A stretch of 64,000 nt of DNA from DAOTXL01 sp034435455 (GCA_034435455.1 DAOTXL010000002.1:41767-105766); one strand, 5' to 3'; positions 1 to 8,619 are shown, counted from the stretch's first letter. Notes: generated by a model not told the origin, from the sequence alone. Numbers and translations: made by a program.

Positions 1-87
1 TTCCAGGAGGCCGCGCAGCGCCTCGGCGCCCAGGTCCCGGGCAGTGCCGGCCAACCTCAGGGCGTCTGCTTTGGGTATGGGTGACAT
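1..87 (-). CDS. Partial CDS, unknown product (N-terminus only)
   Basis: A reading frame starts with ATG at 87 and runs off the left edge without a stop, giving 29 residues that begin MSPIPKADALRLAGTA. A good ribosome binding site (GGAAAGGAG) lies just upstream. It follows korC by 46 bases on the same strand, so it is probably the last or a later gene of the kor operon. Too little is visible to name a family. Confidence 0.6.
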   Translation of the reverse strand, partial: MSPIPKADALRLAGTARDLGAEALRGLLE

Positions 88-133
88 GGTCGCTCCTTTC
101 CTGCCCCCGGCCTCTCGTCGCAGCCTCTGCCCC

Positions 134-733
134 TCAGGCGCACAAGGGTTCTCCTCCCGCGTTGCGCAGGCGTTCCGCCTCGGCAAAGCCGGCGGCCAGG
201 GCTTTCAGGTTCATCTCCTCGGTGCCGGCCGGCACCCGGTCGGCCACCGCCTTTTCCAGGGCCTCCTTGCTGACCACCCCGCTCAACCCGCTCAAAAAGC
301 CCAGGGCGACCATACTGGCCGTGATCCGCCGCCCGGTCTCCCTTTCGGCTATCTGGGTGATGGGCACGGCAATGGCCCGGTGGCTGGGCACCCGGCTGAC
401 GTGGGTCGAATCCACGATGATGCAGCCGTCGTCCTTCACCTGGGGGTAGAACTTGTCGCAGGCTTCCTGGCTCATGCACAGCAGCAGGTCGGCGGCCATG
501 ACCTTGGGGTAATCGATCTCCCCCCGGGCGATGATCACCTCGGAGCGGCTGGCTCCCCCCCGTGCTTCAGGGCCGTAGCTCTGGGTCTGGACGGCATTCA
601 GTCCGTCATGCACGGCCGCTGCTTCGGCCAGAATGACGCCGGCCAGGATCATCCCCTGTCCCCCTTCTCCGGCCAGGCGCACCTCATATCGATCTTCCAG
701 CGCCCGCCGGGCTGCCTCTCGTACCTTGTCCAT
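134..733 (-). CDS. korC: 2-oxoacid:ferredoxin oxidoreductase, gamma subunit
   Basis: The 199-residue product matches the POR/KOR gamma-subunit family: an N-terminal GEGGQG motif near residues 23-28, then SYGPEARGG, which is typical of the domain. The subunit joins KorA, KorB and KorD in the cytoplasmic complex that turns a 2-oxoacid and CoA into acyl-CoA while reducing ferredoxin, or runs in reverse for CO2 fixation. The ATG at 733 was chosen over a TTG at 742 because GAGG lies at a better distance. It is the last kor gene, separated from korB by a 174-base gap holding a hairpin repeat. Substrate (2-oxoglutarate or a branched-chain oxoacid) cannot be decided from sequence alone. Confidence 0.92.
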   Translation of the reverse strand: MDKVREAARRALEDRYEVRLAGEGGQGMILAGVILAEAAAVHDGLNAVQTQSYGPEARGGASRSEVIIARGEIDYPKVMAADLLLCMSQEACDKFYPQVKDDGCIIVDSTHVSRVPSHRAIAVPITQIAERETGRRITASMVALGFLSGLSGVVSKEALEKAVADRVPAGTEEMNLKALAAGFAEAERLRNAGGEPLCA

Positions 734-788
734 ATCCTTCAATCCTCAGATCTTGTGGGATGGTTCACGGATCGGCAAAAATAAGGTG

Positions 789-890
789 GACCTCACCCCA
801 TCCCCCAACCCCCTTCCCCTCCCCTCCGAATTCCGAATTCCGAATTCCGAATTCGGAAAGGGAAGGGGGCCAGGGGGTAGGGGTGAGGTC
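789..890. repeat. Intergenic hairpin repeat, copy 1
   Basis: The two ends are imperfect inverted copies: GACCTCACCCC at 789-799 pairs with GGGGTGAGGTC at 880-890, and the inner C-rich and G-rich arms also pair. The centre holds four tandem copies of the heptamer TCCGAAT (825-852). A related element is at 40856-40909. It sits between korB and korC, so it would form a strong hairpin in the kor transcript and could set subunit ratios or mRNA stability. Confidence 0.75.
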
Positions 891-907
891 AAATCAACAA
901 TGTCGAG

Positions 908-1783
908 TTAGAACCATCCCCGGCGCACTGCCCGCTTGCGCGGCAACGGCGCGCCGTGAGCCTTTTCGATCATCTGGTCGTACAGTTCGGTGTATTCCAA
1001 CCTGTCCTCGTCGCGGAATATGCCGCGCACAATCTGGGTGGCCGGCATCTCCTGTCCCTGCTCGGCCAGTTTTTTCGCCGCCTGGATGGTGATCGAGTTG
1101 TCTTTGAGCTGGCGCATCATCTCGATGGGGGATTTCAGGTTGTTGGCCCGGCCAAAGGTGGTATGGCAGTAGCTGACCACCTCCAGCAGGGCAAAGCCGC
1201 GCTTGCGGATGGCCTGCTCCATCAGCCTGTCCAGTTCGGTCACGTGATAGACCGTGCTCCGGGCGACAAAGGAGGCGCCGGCGGCCATGGCCAGCTCGCA
1301 GATGGGGAAGGGCGGCTCGATGTGGCCGTAGGGGGCCGTGGCCGAAAAGGCCTGCAGCGGCGTGGTCGGCGACGACTGCCCGCCGGTCATGCCGTAGATG
1401 CTGTTGTTCACCACGATGGCCGTCAGATTGATGTTGCGCCGGGCTGCGTGGATAAAGTGGTTGCCGCCGATGGCCAGGGCGTCGCCATCGCCCATGACGA
1501 CGATCACCTCCATCTCCGGCCGGGCCAGCTTCAGGCCGGTGGCAAAGGCCAGTGCCCGGCCGTGGGTGGTGTGCAACGTGTTGAAATCCATGTAAACCGG
1601 CATCCGCCCTGTGCAGCCGATGCCCGAGACGACCGCTACGTCGTCCTGGTTCAGTTCCAGCTTTTGCACCGCACGCAGCAGGCTGCCCATGACGATGCCG
1701 ATGCCACAGCCGGCACACCAGACGTGCGGGAACTTTTTGTGATGGCGCAGAAGTTCGTACGTCCCCTGATCGTGTCGTTGCAT
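908..1783 (-). CDS. korB: 2-oxoacid:ferredoxin oxidoreductase, beta subunit
   Basis: The 291-residue product is the thiamine-diphosphate-binding subunit. Visible signatures are CAGCGIG (Cys23, Cys26), another Cys at 57, the ThDP motif GDGD at 98-101 closing with NN at 126-127, and the GMTGGQ..PTTP stretch around 131-144 typical of KorB. The open frame extends upstream into korA, but the ATG at 1783 has an AGGAAGGAA site in front and gives the normal family length. It lies 11 bases after korA. Electrons pass from the ThDP adduct through its Fe-S cluster to ferredoxin. Confidence 0.95.
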   Translation of the reverse strand: MQRHDQGTYELLRHHKKFPHVWCAGCGIGIVMGSLLRAVQKLELNQDDVAVVSGIGCTGRMPVYMDFNTLHTTHGRALAFATGLKLARPEMEVIVVMGDGDALAIGGNHFIHAARRNINLTAIVVNNSIYGMTGGQSSPTTPLQAFSATAPYGHIEPPFPICELAMAAGASFVARSTVYHVTELDRLMEQAIRKRGFALLEVVSYCHTTFGRANNLKSPIEMMRQLKDNSITIQAAKKLAEQGQEMPATQIVRGIFRDEDRLEYTELYDQMIEKAHGAPLPRKRAVRRGWF

Positions 1784-1794
1784 TTTTTTCCTTC

Positions 1795-2979
1795 CTATCG
1801 GGCCAGTGTCGGTCGGCGCAGCGAGGATTCGGCCTGTGGGGCGCGGATGGCATCCAGGATTTCGTCGGGGGTTACGAGCTGGCCATCGGCGCGGCCCACC
1901 CGCATCACCTTCCTGCGGCCCACCACCCGCTCCACCTCCAGCGCGATCTGCCCCAGATTCATCTCGGCGACAATGACCCGCTGCACCCCCTCCGCCAGCC
2001 GCTCGACCACCGCCTCGGGGAAGGGCCACAGCGTCTTGAGTCGCAACAGCCCCACCTTGCGGCCATAGCGGGCCCGGGCCATTTTGATCGCCTGCCGCGC
2101 CGAGCGCGCCGTTGCGCCATAGGCCACCACCAGCACCCGGGCATCCTCGATGCCATCTTCCTCCCATTGACAGATCTCCTCCAGGTGGCGGTCTATCTTG
2201 CGGAACAGCCGCTCCAGCCAGGGCTGGATCTCGTCCAGCCGCTCGGTGGGAAAGCCGCGCGGATCGTGTAGCAGGCCGGTGATATGATAGCGATAGCCCT
2301 CACCAAAGGGGGCTAACGGCGGCACGTCCGAGGGGGGGGTGCCAAACGGTTCGTACCATTCGGGCGGCACGCCGGGCATCTGGCGGTTGACCCTCGGCAC
2401 CGACTCGGGAGCGGGCAGCTCGACCTTTTCGCGCATATGGCCTACCACCTCGTCAGCCAGAAGGATGACCGGCGTGCGGTACTTTTCGGCCAGGTTGAAG
2501 GCCTCCACGGTCAGGTCGAACATCTCCCGCACCGAAGCCGGGGCCAGGGCGATGATGGGGTGGTCGCCGTGGGTGCCCCAGCGGGCCTGCATCACGTCGC
2601 CCTGCGAGGGGCTGGTGGGCAACCCGGTGCTTGGGCCGGTGCGCATCACGTTGACAATGACGCAGGGGATCTCGGCAGCGACGGCATAGCCGATATTCTC
2701 CTGCATCAGGGAAAAGCCGGGGCCGCTGGTAGCGGTCATCGCCTTCAGGCCCCCCACCGACGCGCCGATCACCGCCGCGATGCTGGCGATCTCATCCTCC
2801 ATCTGGATGAATTTGCCGCCCAACTTGGGCAGCTCGCGGGCCATGAACTCGGCGATCTCGGAAGAGGGGGTAATGGGATAGCCGGCAAAGAAGCGACACC
2901 CGGCAGCCAGGGCCCCCAACGCACAGGCGTTGTTGCCCTGGATCAACCGGGGATTGGGGATGTCCAATGCGGTCGTCAC
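1795..2979 (-). CDS. korA: 2-oxoacid:ferredoxin oxidoreductase, alpha subunit
   Basis: The 394-residue product has the KorA/VorB signature: GNNACALGALAAGC near residues 15-28, GYPITPSSEIAEF near 34-46, and TSGPGFSLM with QENIGYA around 84-98. No gamma domain is fused, in keeping with the separate korC. The start is GTG, overlapping the korD stop as GTGA, so translation is probably coupled. Family knowledge places the substrate and CoA binding regions at the interface with KorB. The KorA type fits 2-oxoglutarate best, but 2-oxoisovalerate cannot be excluded. Confidence 0.93.
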   Translation of the reverse strand: MTTALDIPNPRLIQGNNACALGALAAGCRFFAGYPITPSSEIAEFMARELPKLGGKFIQMEDEIASIAAVIGASVGGLKAMTATSGPGFSLMQENIGYAVAAEIPCVIVNVMRTGPSTGLPTSPSQGDVMQARWGTHGDHPIIALAPASVREMFDLTVEAFNLAEKYRTPVILLADEVVGHMREKVELPAPESVPRVNRQMPGVPPEWYEPFGTPPSDVPPLAPFGEGYRYHITGLLHDPRGFPTERLDEIQPWLERLFRKIDRHLEEICQWEEDGIEDARVLVVAYGATARSARQAIKMARARYGRKVGLLRLKTLWPFPEAVVERLAEGVQRVIVAEMNLGQIALEVERVVGRRKVMRVGRADGQLVTPDEILDAIRAPQAESSLRRPTLAR

Positions 2980-3299
2980 CGATCACCTCCTGCCGGCAGC
3001 ACGCCCTGTTTGATCAACTCCTCCACCTCCTCCGGTTCCAGCCGGCGGACGGTGATGGCCATGTCAGGGCAATGGGTATCGCACCAGTGGCAGGCCGTGC
3101 ACCGCTCCAGATGGGCGATCACCGGCCGGCCCTGGCCATTCGCCTCGAACACCTTTTGTGGACAAAACTCGATGCACAGGCCACAGCCCTTGCACCAGGT
3201 GCCAAAGAGCGTCACGTAGCCGTGCGGGCGCGATGGACGGGCCTGAGCCTCTTTAGAAACTTGAACGGCGGACGGATCCGCCGTTTTCTCGGTCGTCAT
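2976..3299 (-). CDS. korD: 2-oxoacid:ferredoxin oxidoreductase, ferredoxin-like delta subunit
   Basis: This 107-residue protein carries two 4Fe-4S motifs, CxxCxxCxxxC at Cys36/39/42/46 and again at Cys67/70/73/77, the usual layout of a KorD/PorD subunit. The first 25 residues are a polar extension. It is the first gene of korDABC, with GGTTAGGAG before its ATG, and sits about 50 bases downstream of a well-formed promoter. It relays electrons from KorB to free ferredoxin. Confidence 0.93.
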   Translation of the reverse strand: MTTEKTADPSAVQVSKEAQARPSRPHGYVTLFGTWCKGCGLCIEFCPQKVFEANGQGRPVIAHLERCTACHWCDTHCPDMAITVRRLEPEEVEELIKQGVLPAGGDR

Positions 3300-3351
3300 C
3301 TCCTAACCTCCCAAGACCAACGGGCACCCTGTTGTGCCCGGTACAGGCTTT

Positions 3352-3379
3352 ATTGTACCATTGGTTGGGAATGTGTCAA
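3352..3379 (-). promoter_or_regulatory. Sigma70-type promoter of korDABC
   Basis: On the minus strand, TTGACA (3379-3374) and TACAAT (3357-3352) are separated by 16 bases, and the -10 box is preceded by TGG (extended -10). An inverted repeat, GGGCAC at 3322-3327 with GTGCCC at 3334-3339, follows in the leader and could form a small hairpin just before the korD ribosome binding site. Confidence 0.7.
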
Positions 3380-3606
3380 AATTTCAGGGCAGCAGCGTAA
3401 GGGGACGGTTCAGTTTGCCGAGAAAATCGGCTGGCGCAGAAAGTGTCAACCAATTTTGAGCCATCCCGAAAAATGACGGGAAATGCTCATCGGTCGGGTT
3501 ACAGACGCTGCCGTTGGCCCAAGGCAAGAAGTCAAATGGCACCGCCCGCGGCCTGGCAGCGCTCATGTGCCACTCGAAGGCCTGGGGAGCCAGCGGCTGA
3601 ACGACA
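3380..3606. other. Intergenic stretch without recognised gene
   Basis: This is the upstream flank of the kor promoter. It contains one small inverted repeat (GCCGA at 3417-3421 with TCGGC at 3427-3431, roughly) and a TAAGGGGACGGTTCAG stretch seen in many intergenic regions of environmental bacteria. Short open frames here have no ribosome binding site or recognisable product. Confidence 0.5.
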
Positions 3607-3637
3607 GGGACCCGGCGCCTGAGAGACGCCGGGTCCC
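3607..3637 (-). terminator. Strong hairpin after the first oxidoreductase operon
   Basis: A perfect 11-base stem (GGGACCCGGCG with CGCCGGGTCCC) encloses a 9-base loop. It lies about 80 bases beyond the stop of the cytochrome b gene on the minus strand. No T-run follows, so it may be a transcript-end stabiliser or a Rho-assisted terminator rather than a classical intrinsic terminator. Confidence 0.5.
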
Positions 3638-3717
3638 ATCGCGAAGAGACTTCCTAAAACCCTCCGGGGCGAAGGGTCATAGGCGTATTGGACGGCGGGC
3701 GCCTGCGCCGGAGCGCC

Positions 3718-4437
3718 CTAGTGCGCTCCTCCCGCTTTATGCTGTTCCCACATCTCCCTGGCGCGTTTCTCGCCATAGTACCACGCCGCGTGGTGCTCGC
3801 GGGCATAGGACTCGGACACGACGCCGTAGCGCATGCTCACCAGGCTCTGCCACATCATGGGGTGCACGACGGCCAGGTAAAAGTGGATCAGGAACATGGC
3901 AAAGGTGACGATGAACATCAGGTCGTGGAAAAAGACCATCACCAGGTACAGATTCGTGGGCATGATGCCTTTCAGGAACCACATCGTCAGGCCGGTAATG
4001 CCAAAGACGATGGTGCCCAGGACCATGACCAGCGCCGTCAGCCGCTCGCCGGTATTGAAGCGCGGCTGGGGTGGCATCTCCCCGTGGCGGCCCAACACAT
4101 AGTAGGGGAACGCCCCCTTCAGCCACAGCAGGTCGTACTTGCTGAAGCTCAGGAACTCTCTCAAATTCAGCCACATCCGGCGGGGTTGCACGATGGCGTA
4201 GACGATGGGCACGCCGCCAAAGAACACCGCCGCGATGCGGTGGATCAGCCGGATCGTGGTGCCGGCTTCGCCCTGGGCCAACTGGTGCAGCCAGGGAGCA
4301 AAGAGCACGAACCCGGTCAACGCCAGGGGGATGAATGTGGCGGTGTGTACCCAGTGCAGGAAGCGCTCCAGGGTGGTGTACTTGGGGATCCAGCGGATCT
4401 GGATGATCGAGTTGCTGCCTCTTAATCGGACGCTCAT
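3718..4437 (-). CDS. Cytochrome b subunit of a membrane molybdopterin oxidoreductase
   Basis: The 239-residue product resembles the di-heme cytochrome b (FdnI-like gamma) subunit of respiratory formate dehydrogenase and related enzymes. It shows four hydrophobic segments (roughly residues 30-50, 65-85, 130-155, 165-190) with conserved-type histidines in FLHWVH, LIHRIA, FFHDLM and FLIHFY. It would anchor the Fe-S and catalytic subunits to the membrane and exchange electrons with quinone. The start at 4437 overlaps the Fe-S gene's stop by four bases (ATGA). It is last in the order chaperone-independent catalytic, TorD, Fe-S, cytochrome. Confidence 0.85.
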   Translation of the reverse strand: MSVRLRGSNSIIQIRWIPKYTTLERFLHWVHTATFIPLALTGFVLFAPWLHQLAQGEAGTTIRLIHRIAAVFFGGVPIVYAIVQPRRMWLNLREFLSFSKYDLLWLKGAFPYYVLGRHGEMPPQPRFNTGERLTALVMVLGTIVFGITGLTMWFLKGIMPTNLYLVMVFFHDLMFIVTFAMFLIHFYLAVVHPMMWQSLVSMRYGVVSESYAREHHAAWYYGEKRAREMWEQHKAGGAH

Positions 4438-5183
4438 TCTACTTCCTCCATCTTGACGTTGCGCCGGGCGACGAAAAAGGCCGCCAGCGCGCCGACGATG
4501 GTCGCGCCAAAGGCCACCTGCCCCACCGGCTGCAGGAGCTTTTGCCACAGCGTGACCATGGCCGGGTATTTGGGATCGCTGGGCAGGTCATAAACCTCCG
4601 GCTCCTCCTCCAGTACATAGAGCACATGCAGGCCCCCCAGCTCGTGCTCGCCATAGAGACGGGCCTTGCTCACCCCCTGAGCCTTGAGAGCCTCCACCCG
4701 CTCCTTGCCCAGGGCGATCAACTCGTCCCGGTCGCCGTAGTGGATGGCGCCAAAGGGGCAGGCCAGCGAGCAGGCGGTCGCGCCGCCGTTGGCCGTGCGC
4801 TGCACGCAAAAGGTGCACTTGTTGGATTTGGCCTCACCGGTTAGTGGATTGACCACATCCAACTGCGGGATATGGAAGGGGCAGGCCTGGGTGCAGTAGC
4901 CGCAGCCGTTGCACTTGCTCTGGTCCAGCACCACAAAGCCATCGGGGTGGTGGTACAGCGCGCCGGTGGGGCACACGTCCACGCAGGCCGCCTGGGTGCA
5001 GTGGTTGCAGGCCCGCTTGTGGTAATACTGGCGCACATGCGGGTACTGGCCCACTTCATGGGTGAGCATCTGGGTCCAAAAGATCCCTTTGCCCACCACG
5101 ATATTGTTCTCCCGCTTGCACTCGACGGTGCAGGCGTTGCAGAACAGGCAGTTCGAGGTATCAATCAGCATTGCTTTGCTCAT
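4434..5183 (-). CDS. Four-cluster Fe-S electron transfer subunit (FdnH/FdhB-like)
   Basis: The 249-residue product has four Cys groups: 12/15/18/22, 59/62/67/71, 91/94/97/101 and 123/126/138/142, the ferredoxin-domain arrangement of DmsB/FdnH beta subunits. A hydrophobic helix near residues 220-240 would tie it to the outer face of the membrane, as in FdnH. It passes electrons between the catalytic subunit and cytochrome b. The ATG at 5183 follows AGGAAAGCAG; the upstream extension of the open frame has no family match. Confidence 0.9.
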   Translation of the reverse strand: MSKAMLIDTSNCLFCNACTVECKRENNIVVGKGIFWTQMLTHEVGQYPHVRQYYHKRACNHCTQAACVDVCPTGALYHHPDGFVVLDQSKCNGCGYCTQACPFHIPQLDVVNPLTGEAKSNKCTFCVQRTANGGATACSLACPFGAIHYGDRDELIALGKERVEALKAQGVSKARLYGEHELGGLHVLYVLEEEPEVYDLPSDPKYPAMVTLWQKLLQPVGQVAFGATIVGALAAFFVARRNVKMEEVE

Positions 5184-5203
5184 AATCTGCTTTCCTCCGG
5201 GAA

Positions 5204-5866
5204 TCAATATGATGACGATGGCAGGGGGACGGCGGCCAGGAGCGGCTCTACCAGCCGGGCCAGTTCGTGGTAGAAAGGCAGCCGGGCCGCCTGCTCCACA
5301 CGCTGGCAAAAGGTCGGCAGCCAGGGCCGCACCTGCTGGCTCAAGAACGCCTGCTGCTGGGCCAGGAGCAACCTGGCTTGTTCCTCGTCGCCGGATTCCT
5401 GGGCGGCCAGGGCCTGCTCACCCAGCCAGGCCAGGAACTCCAGCTCGGCGGCGATGTGGTCGGGCAGGTCGTGGTACTCCTCGGCCAGGGCCAGGCCCGC
5501 CAGCCGGTAGGCCGCCAGCGCCGCCTCGGCCGATTCGCCCATCAGCAGCCCCTGGCCGGTGTAGGCCGAGGCGTAGGGCGGCGCCGGCACATGGGGCACG
5601 GCATTGATGAACAGGTAGGTGTATTCCACCTGCAGGGCCTGCAACGCCATCCCTGGCTCTTCGGGCAATGTTTCTATGGCCCGTCGCACCCCTTCCGCCG
5701 AAAGCCCCAGCGGGTTCAGCACCCCGGTCAGGGCTTGCGGCCACTGCCCGTCGAGCAGCATCTCGACCCAGGCGGCGTCGGGGTAGGTGAAGCCCCGTGC
5801 CAGTCCGCGCAGCGCGGCCAGCCAGAGCCGTGTTGATTCCGTCGTCCCTCTTCCGTTGTCGTTCAC
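5204..5866 (-). CDS. TorD/DmsD-family redox enzyme chaperone, module 1
   Basis: The 220-residue acidic, helical protein shows the TorD features: a YTYLFI...PPYASAYTGQGLLMGES block (about residues 85-115) and EEYHDLPDHIAAELEFLA, similar to the family E(x)pDHl motif. Such chaperones hold the Tat-exported molybdoenzyme until cofactor is inserted. The start is GTG at 5866, overlapping the catalytic gene's stop as GTGA; this gives tight translational coupling to its client. Confidence 0.85.
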   Translation of the reverse strand: MNDNGRGTTESTRLWLAALRGLARGFTYPDAAWVEMLLDGQWPQALTGVLNPLGLSAEGVRRAIETLPEEPGMALQALQVEYTYLFINAVPHVPAPPYASAYTGQGLLMGESAEAALAAYRLAGLALAEEYHDLPDHIAAELEFLAWLGEQALAAQESGDEEQARLLLAQQQAFLSQQVRPWLPTFCQRVEQAARLPFYHELARLVEPLLAAVPLPSSSY

Positions 5867-8094
5867 GCCCTGTACACCTTGACGGCCATGTCTTCCCACG
5901 CCGTAGTCATGCCAGGGCAACCGATCTCCAACTGCTGAGCGACGGTCAGATTGGGAACCAGGTCGCCGTCGTTGCCGCCCTGGCCGTACGCTACAGAAAG
6001 GCCGGGGCTCCAGTGGCCGAAGCCATGGTCCACGGCCACGCAGTCGGGGCGGATGCCGGCCGTCAGGTGGACCCGCACTTTGATCTTGCCGACAGATGAC
6101 TCGACCCACACAGTTTCGCCCTCACCCACGCCCACCTTTTTCGCCAGTTCCGGATTCATGGTGGCGCAGTTTTCGGGGCAGAACTCGGCCAGGATGGGGT
6201 CGTTCTGGCTCTGGGACATCCGCTCCCACGGCTTGCGCCAGACGAGCAGATGCAGCGGGTATTGGTCGCTGAGCACGGCACGGGGCTCCTCCCAGCGGGG
6301 GAGCGGGTCGTATCCGTTTTTCTCCAGCACGGTCGAATACAGCTCGATCTTTTTGGACGGCGTGCCGAACTCGGTCTTGGGCTCAAACGGTTTCTCCTTG
6401 CCCCACAACCCACCGTTGCCGCGAATCGCCTCGGCGGTGGTCTCCAACGCCGCCAGTTGGGCCTCCATGAACGCCTTGCCGCTCATCCCCTCCGGCACAT
6501 AGTCAGTCAGGCCCATCTTCTTGAGGATGTTGATGGCGATATTGCTGAAACTGCGGGTATCGTACAGGGCCGGCAGCGCGTCGCGGAGCGCCACCTGGGG
6601 GTACATGGCGTGGTACTCGCGGGCCACCAGGCCGCTGGATTCGTAGAAGGTGTTGTCCGGCAGCACCACGTCGGCCAGTTGCACCATCTCGCTGGGCAGG
6701 ATGTCGCTCACAGCGATAAAGTCCAGCGTCTTGAGCGCCTCGACCAGGCGGGGCGGGTTGGGGAAGGCCAGCAGGTTGTGTTTCCACACCAGGGCGACCT
6801 TCACCGGGTAGGGGTCCTGGGCCAGGATGCCCTCGGCCAGGGTGCTGAACGATCCCTTGTTGGTCGGCAGCAGAACGGGGAACTTGTCCAGCCCGTCAAT
6901 CCGCGGGCCGTGGCCTGTTTCAGGATAATCGGGAAACTGCCAGACATCCCGCAACCCCGGGAACTTGGGCATGCGGTCCAGGATATGGCCGCCAGGCCGG
7001 TCTATGCTGCCCACCAGGGCGTCCAGGATGACGAAGCACTGGGCCGTGCGCCAGGAGTTGGTATAGTTGGGGCCGCCGGCGTCGCGCTTGTGGTGAGCGA
7101 CCACCGCCGGCTTGGTCGTGGCGAACTCGCGGGCGATGCGGACGATGGTCTCGGCCGGCACCTCCGAGATGCCCGCTGCCCACTCGGGCGTGTACTCCTG
7201 CACCGCGGCCTTGAGCTGCTCCAGGCCGGTGGTGTAGTTGGCCACGAACTCTTTGTCGTACAACTCCTCGTTGATGATGGTGCGGATCATGGCCAGCAGC
7301 ACGGCCAGGTCGGTGCCGGGCTTGATGGGGATCCACTCATTGGCCTTGGCGGCGGTGATGGACAGGCGTGGGTCAAAGACCACCAGTTTGGCCCCGTTGG
7401 CCCGGGCGGTGTTCAGCGAGCGTCCCCAGTGGTTCTTGGACTTGCCCATCCCATCCCAACCGAAAGCCAGGATGTATTTGGCTTCCTCGTAATCCGCCGT
7501 CCAGGTGCGGCCCTTGCCGGTGACCATGGCTCGCCAGACCACCTCGTGGGTGGAGTAGCAGGTGTTGTTGTGGGAGATCAGGTTGGGCGTGCCGATGGAG
7601 TAGGCAAAGTGCTTCTGCCAGGTCTGAGGGCGGGCCACGATCACGATGGCCTGAGGGCCGTATTGCTCGCGGACCCGGTTGAACTGGGCCGCGATCAGGT
7701 CAAACGCCTCGTCCCAGGTGATCTTGACCCAGCCGGGGTCCACGCTGACGCCCTTCTCCGGGTTGGTGCGTTTCATGGGGTACTTGAGCCGGTCCGGGTC
7801 GTAGAGGAGCCGGAGGCCCGAGTAACCCCGGACGCACATTTTGCCCTGGGCAATCTGGTCTTTGGGATTGCCGCTCAGTCGCACGATGCGCCCATTGCGC
7901 AGGTGGGCGATAAAGGCGCAGCCCATGGTACACACGTCGCAGGTGCCGTAGAGGATGCCGTCCTCCTCGGGGGCGGCGTAGGCCGGCAGAGGGGCAAAGG
8001 CGGTCAACCCGCCGCCGAGCACCGCTGCTGCACCAGTCACCCCGCTCAGTTTGAGAAACTGCCGTCTGGATAACGTGAGATTCGATTGGCTCAT
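5863..8094 (-). CDS. Tat-exported molybdopterin oxidoreductase, catalytic subunit (module 1)
   Basis: The 743-residue product begins with a twin-arginine signal, SRRQFLK at 9-15 followed by a hydrophobic stretch and an AYA cleavage site near 40. A 4Fe-4S motif uses Cys52, Cys55, Cys59 and Cys87. NNTCYST around Cys179 is the likely position of a cysteine metal ligand. The C-terminal 120 residues form the molydopterin dinucleotide-binding domain. Overall it resembles the thiosulfate/polysulfide reductase and formate dehydrogenase branch; the substrate is not settled. The ATG at 8094 has GGAGGAGTG in front and places the Tat motif correctly; an upstream extension lacks this support. Confidence 0.88.
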   Translation of the reverse strand: MSQSNLTLSRRQFLKLSGVTGAAAVLGGGLTAFAPLPAYAAPEEDGILYGTCDVCTMGCAFIAHLRNGRIVRLSGNPKDQIAQGKMCVRGYSGLRLLYDPDRLKYPMKRTNPEKGVSVDPGWVKITWDEAFDLIAAQFNRVREQYGPQAIVIVARPQTWQKHFAYSIGTPNLISHNNTCYSTHEVVWRAMVTGKGRTWTADYEEAKYILAFGWDGMGKSKNHWGRSLNTARANGAKLVVFDPRLSITAAKANEWIPIKPGTDLAVLLAMIRTIINEELYDKEFVANYTTGLEQLKAAVQEYTPEWAAGISEVPAETIVRIAREFATTKPAVVAHHKRDAGGPNYTNSWRTAQCFVILDALVGSIDRPGGHILDRMPKFPGLRDVWQFPDYPETGHGPRIDGLDKFPVLLPTNKGSFSTLAEGILAQDPYPVKVALVWKHNLLAFPNPPRLVEALKTLDFIAVSDILPSEMVQLADVVLPDNTFYESSGLVAREYHAMYPQVALRDALPALYDTRSFSNIAINILKKMGLTDYVPEGMSGKAFMEAQLAALETTAEAIRGNGGLWGKEKPFEPKTEFGTPSKKIELYSTVLEKNGYDPLPRWEEPRAVLSDQYPLHLLVWRKPWERMSQSQNDPILAEFCPENCATMNPELAKKVGVGEGETVWVESSVGKIKVRVHLTAGIRPDCVAVDHGFGHWSPGLSVAYGQGGNDGDLVPNLTVAQQLEIGCPGMTTAWEDMAVKVYRA

Positions 8095-8157
8095 AGAGAC
8101 ACACTCCTCCGCCGTCGTTGAACTCTTGGCGACAAGATCCGTCGCCGGGATACCACA

Positions 8158-8187
8158 ACGCCCACCAGCAAAGAGGTCGGTGGGCGT
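8158..8187. promoter_or_regulatory. Inverted repeat upstream of module 1, possible operator
   Basis: Perfect 9-base arms ACGCCCACC (8158-8166) and GGTGGGCGT (8179-8187) are separated by 12 bases, about 65-95 bases upstream of the catalytic gene start. The two-turn spacing suits a dimeric regulator, for example the NarL-type regulator encoded next door; an RNA hairpin is the alternative. Confidence 0.45.
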
Positions 8188-8439
8188 CACCCGGCAGGCC
8201 AGATTTCGACCACCTCCGGGCAAAGCTCCGCCTTCTCCCTTGCAGGGGCCGTCCTCCATTGTACCAGGAACTGCCTGGCCGCACATCGTGCAAAGTGACA
8301 TGTTTCACCTGGCACTTTGGGCAGACTATGCGCCGCAGCGACAGGCACACCTGGCGGAGACACGGACAGGCATTTTGGGCAAAGCCCTAAGCATTTAGCG
8401 CCGCCGCCCCACACCTTCCGGTGGAGCAGGGGATCATTT

Positions 8440-8468
8440 TTGCTCTGGCGTCGAGGATCGGCTATAAT
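8440..8468 (+). promoter_or_regulatory. Candidate promoter of the first two-component system
   Basis: A perfect TATAAT (8463-8468) lies 17 bases after a poor -35 box, TTGCTC (8440-8445). It would give a leader of about 145 bases before the GTG start at 8620. A weak -35 suggests dependence on an activator. Confidence 0.45.
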
Positions 8469-8509
8469 GGTTCCATTGAACAGTGGGTTCCTACCACAAG
8501 GACCCAAGA

Positions 8510-8571
8510 GCACAAAGGGCACGAGGCGAAGCAAGCAGATCAAGATTTCGTCTCCCTGGTGTCCTTTGTGC
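8510..8571. repeat. Imperfect hairpin repeat in the leader of the first regulator gene
   Basis: GCACAAAGGGCAC near 8510-8522 pairs imperfectly with GTGTCCTTTGTGC near 8559-8571, and the inner bases CGAA/TTCG also pair. Such CACAAAGG...CCTTTGTG hairpins occur as dispersed intergenic repeats in many bacterial genomes. Confidence 0.5.
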
Positions 8572-8619
8572 GCCCGGTTGGATGGTTCTTCAGCCGATCG
8601 TATCATCACGGAGAGAGAC

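Larger units (their letters stand above)
8095..8619. other. Divergent intergenic region between module 1 and its sensor pair
   Basis: This 525-base region separates the minus-strand oxidoreductase operon from the plus-strand response regulator. It holds an inverted repeat GGCGAC/GTCGCC (8128-8133 and 8141-8146), a longer inverted repeat (8158-8187), a candidate plus-strand promoter (8440-8468) and an imperfect hairpin repeat (8510-8571). No gene was recognised here. Confidence 0.6.

Noticed and set aside
825..852. TCCGAAT heptamer array as a CRISPR or origin repeat
   Set aside because: Units are 7 bases without spacers, inside a hairpin element; no cas genes, DnaA boxes or other origin features are near.
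3396..3412. AAGGGGACGGTT phrase as a transposase remnant
   Set aside because: The phrase occurs near some transposases, but no coding remnant or terminal repeat could be found around it.
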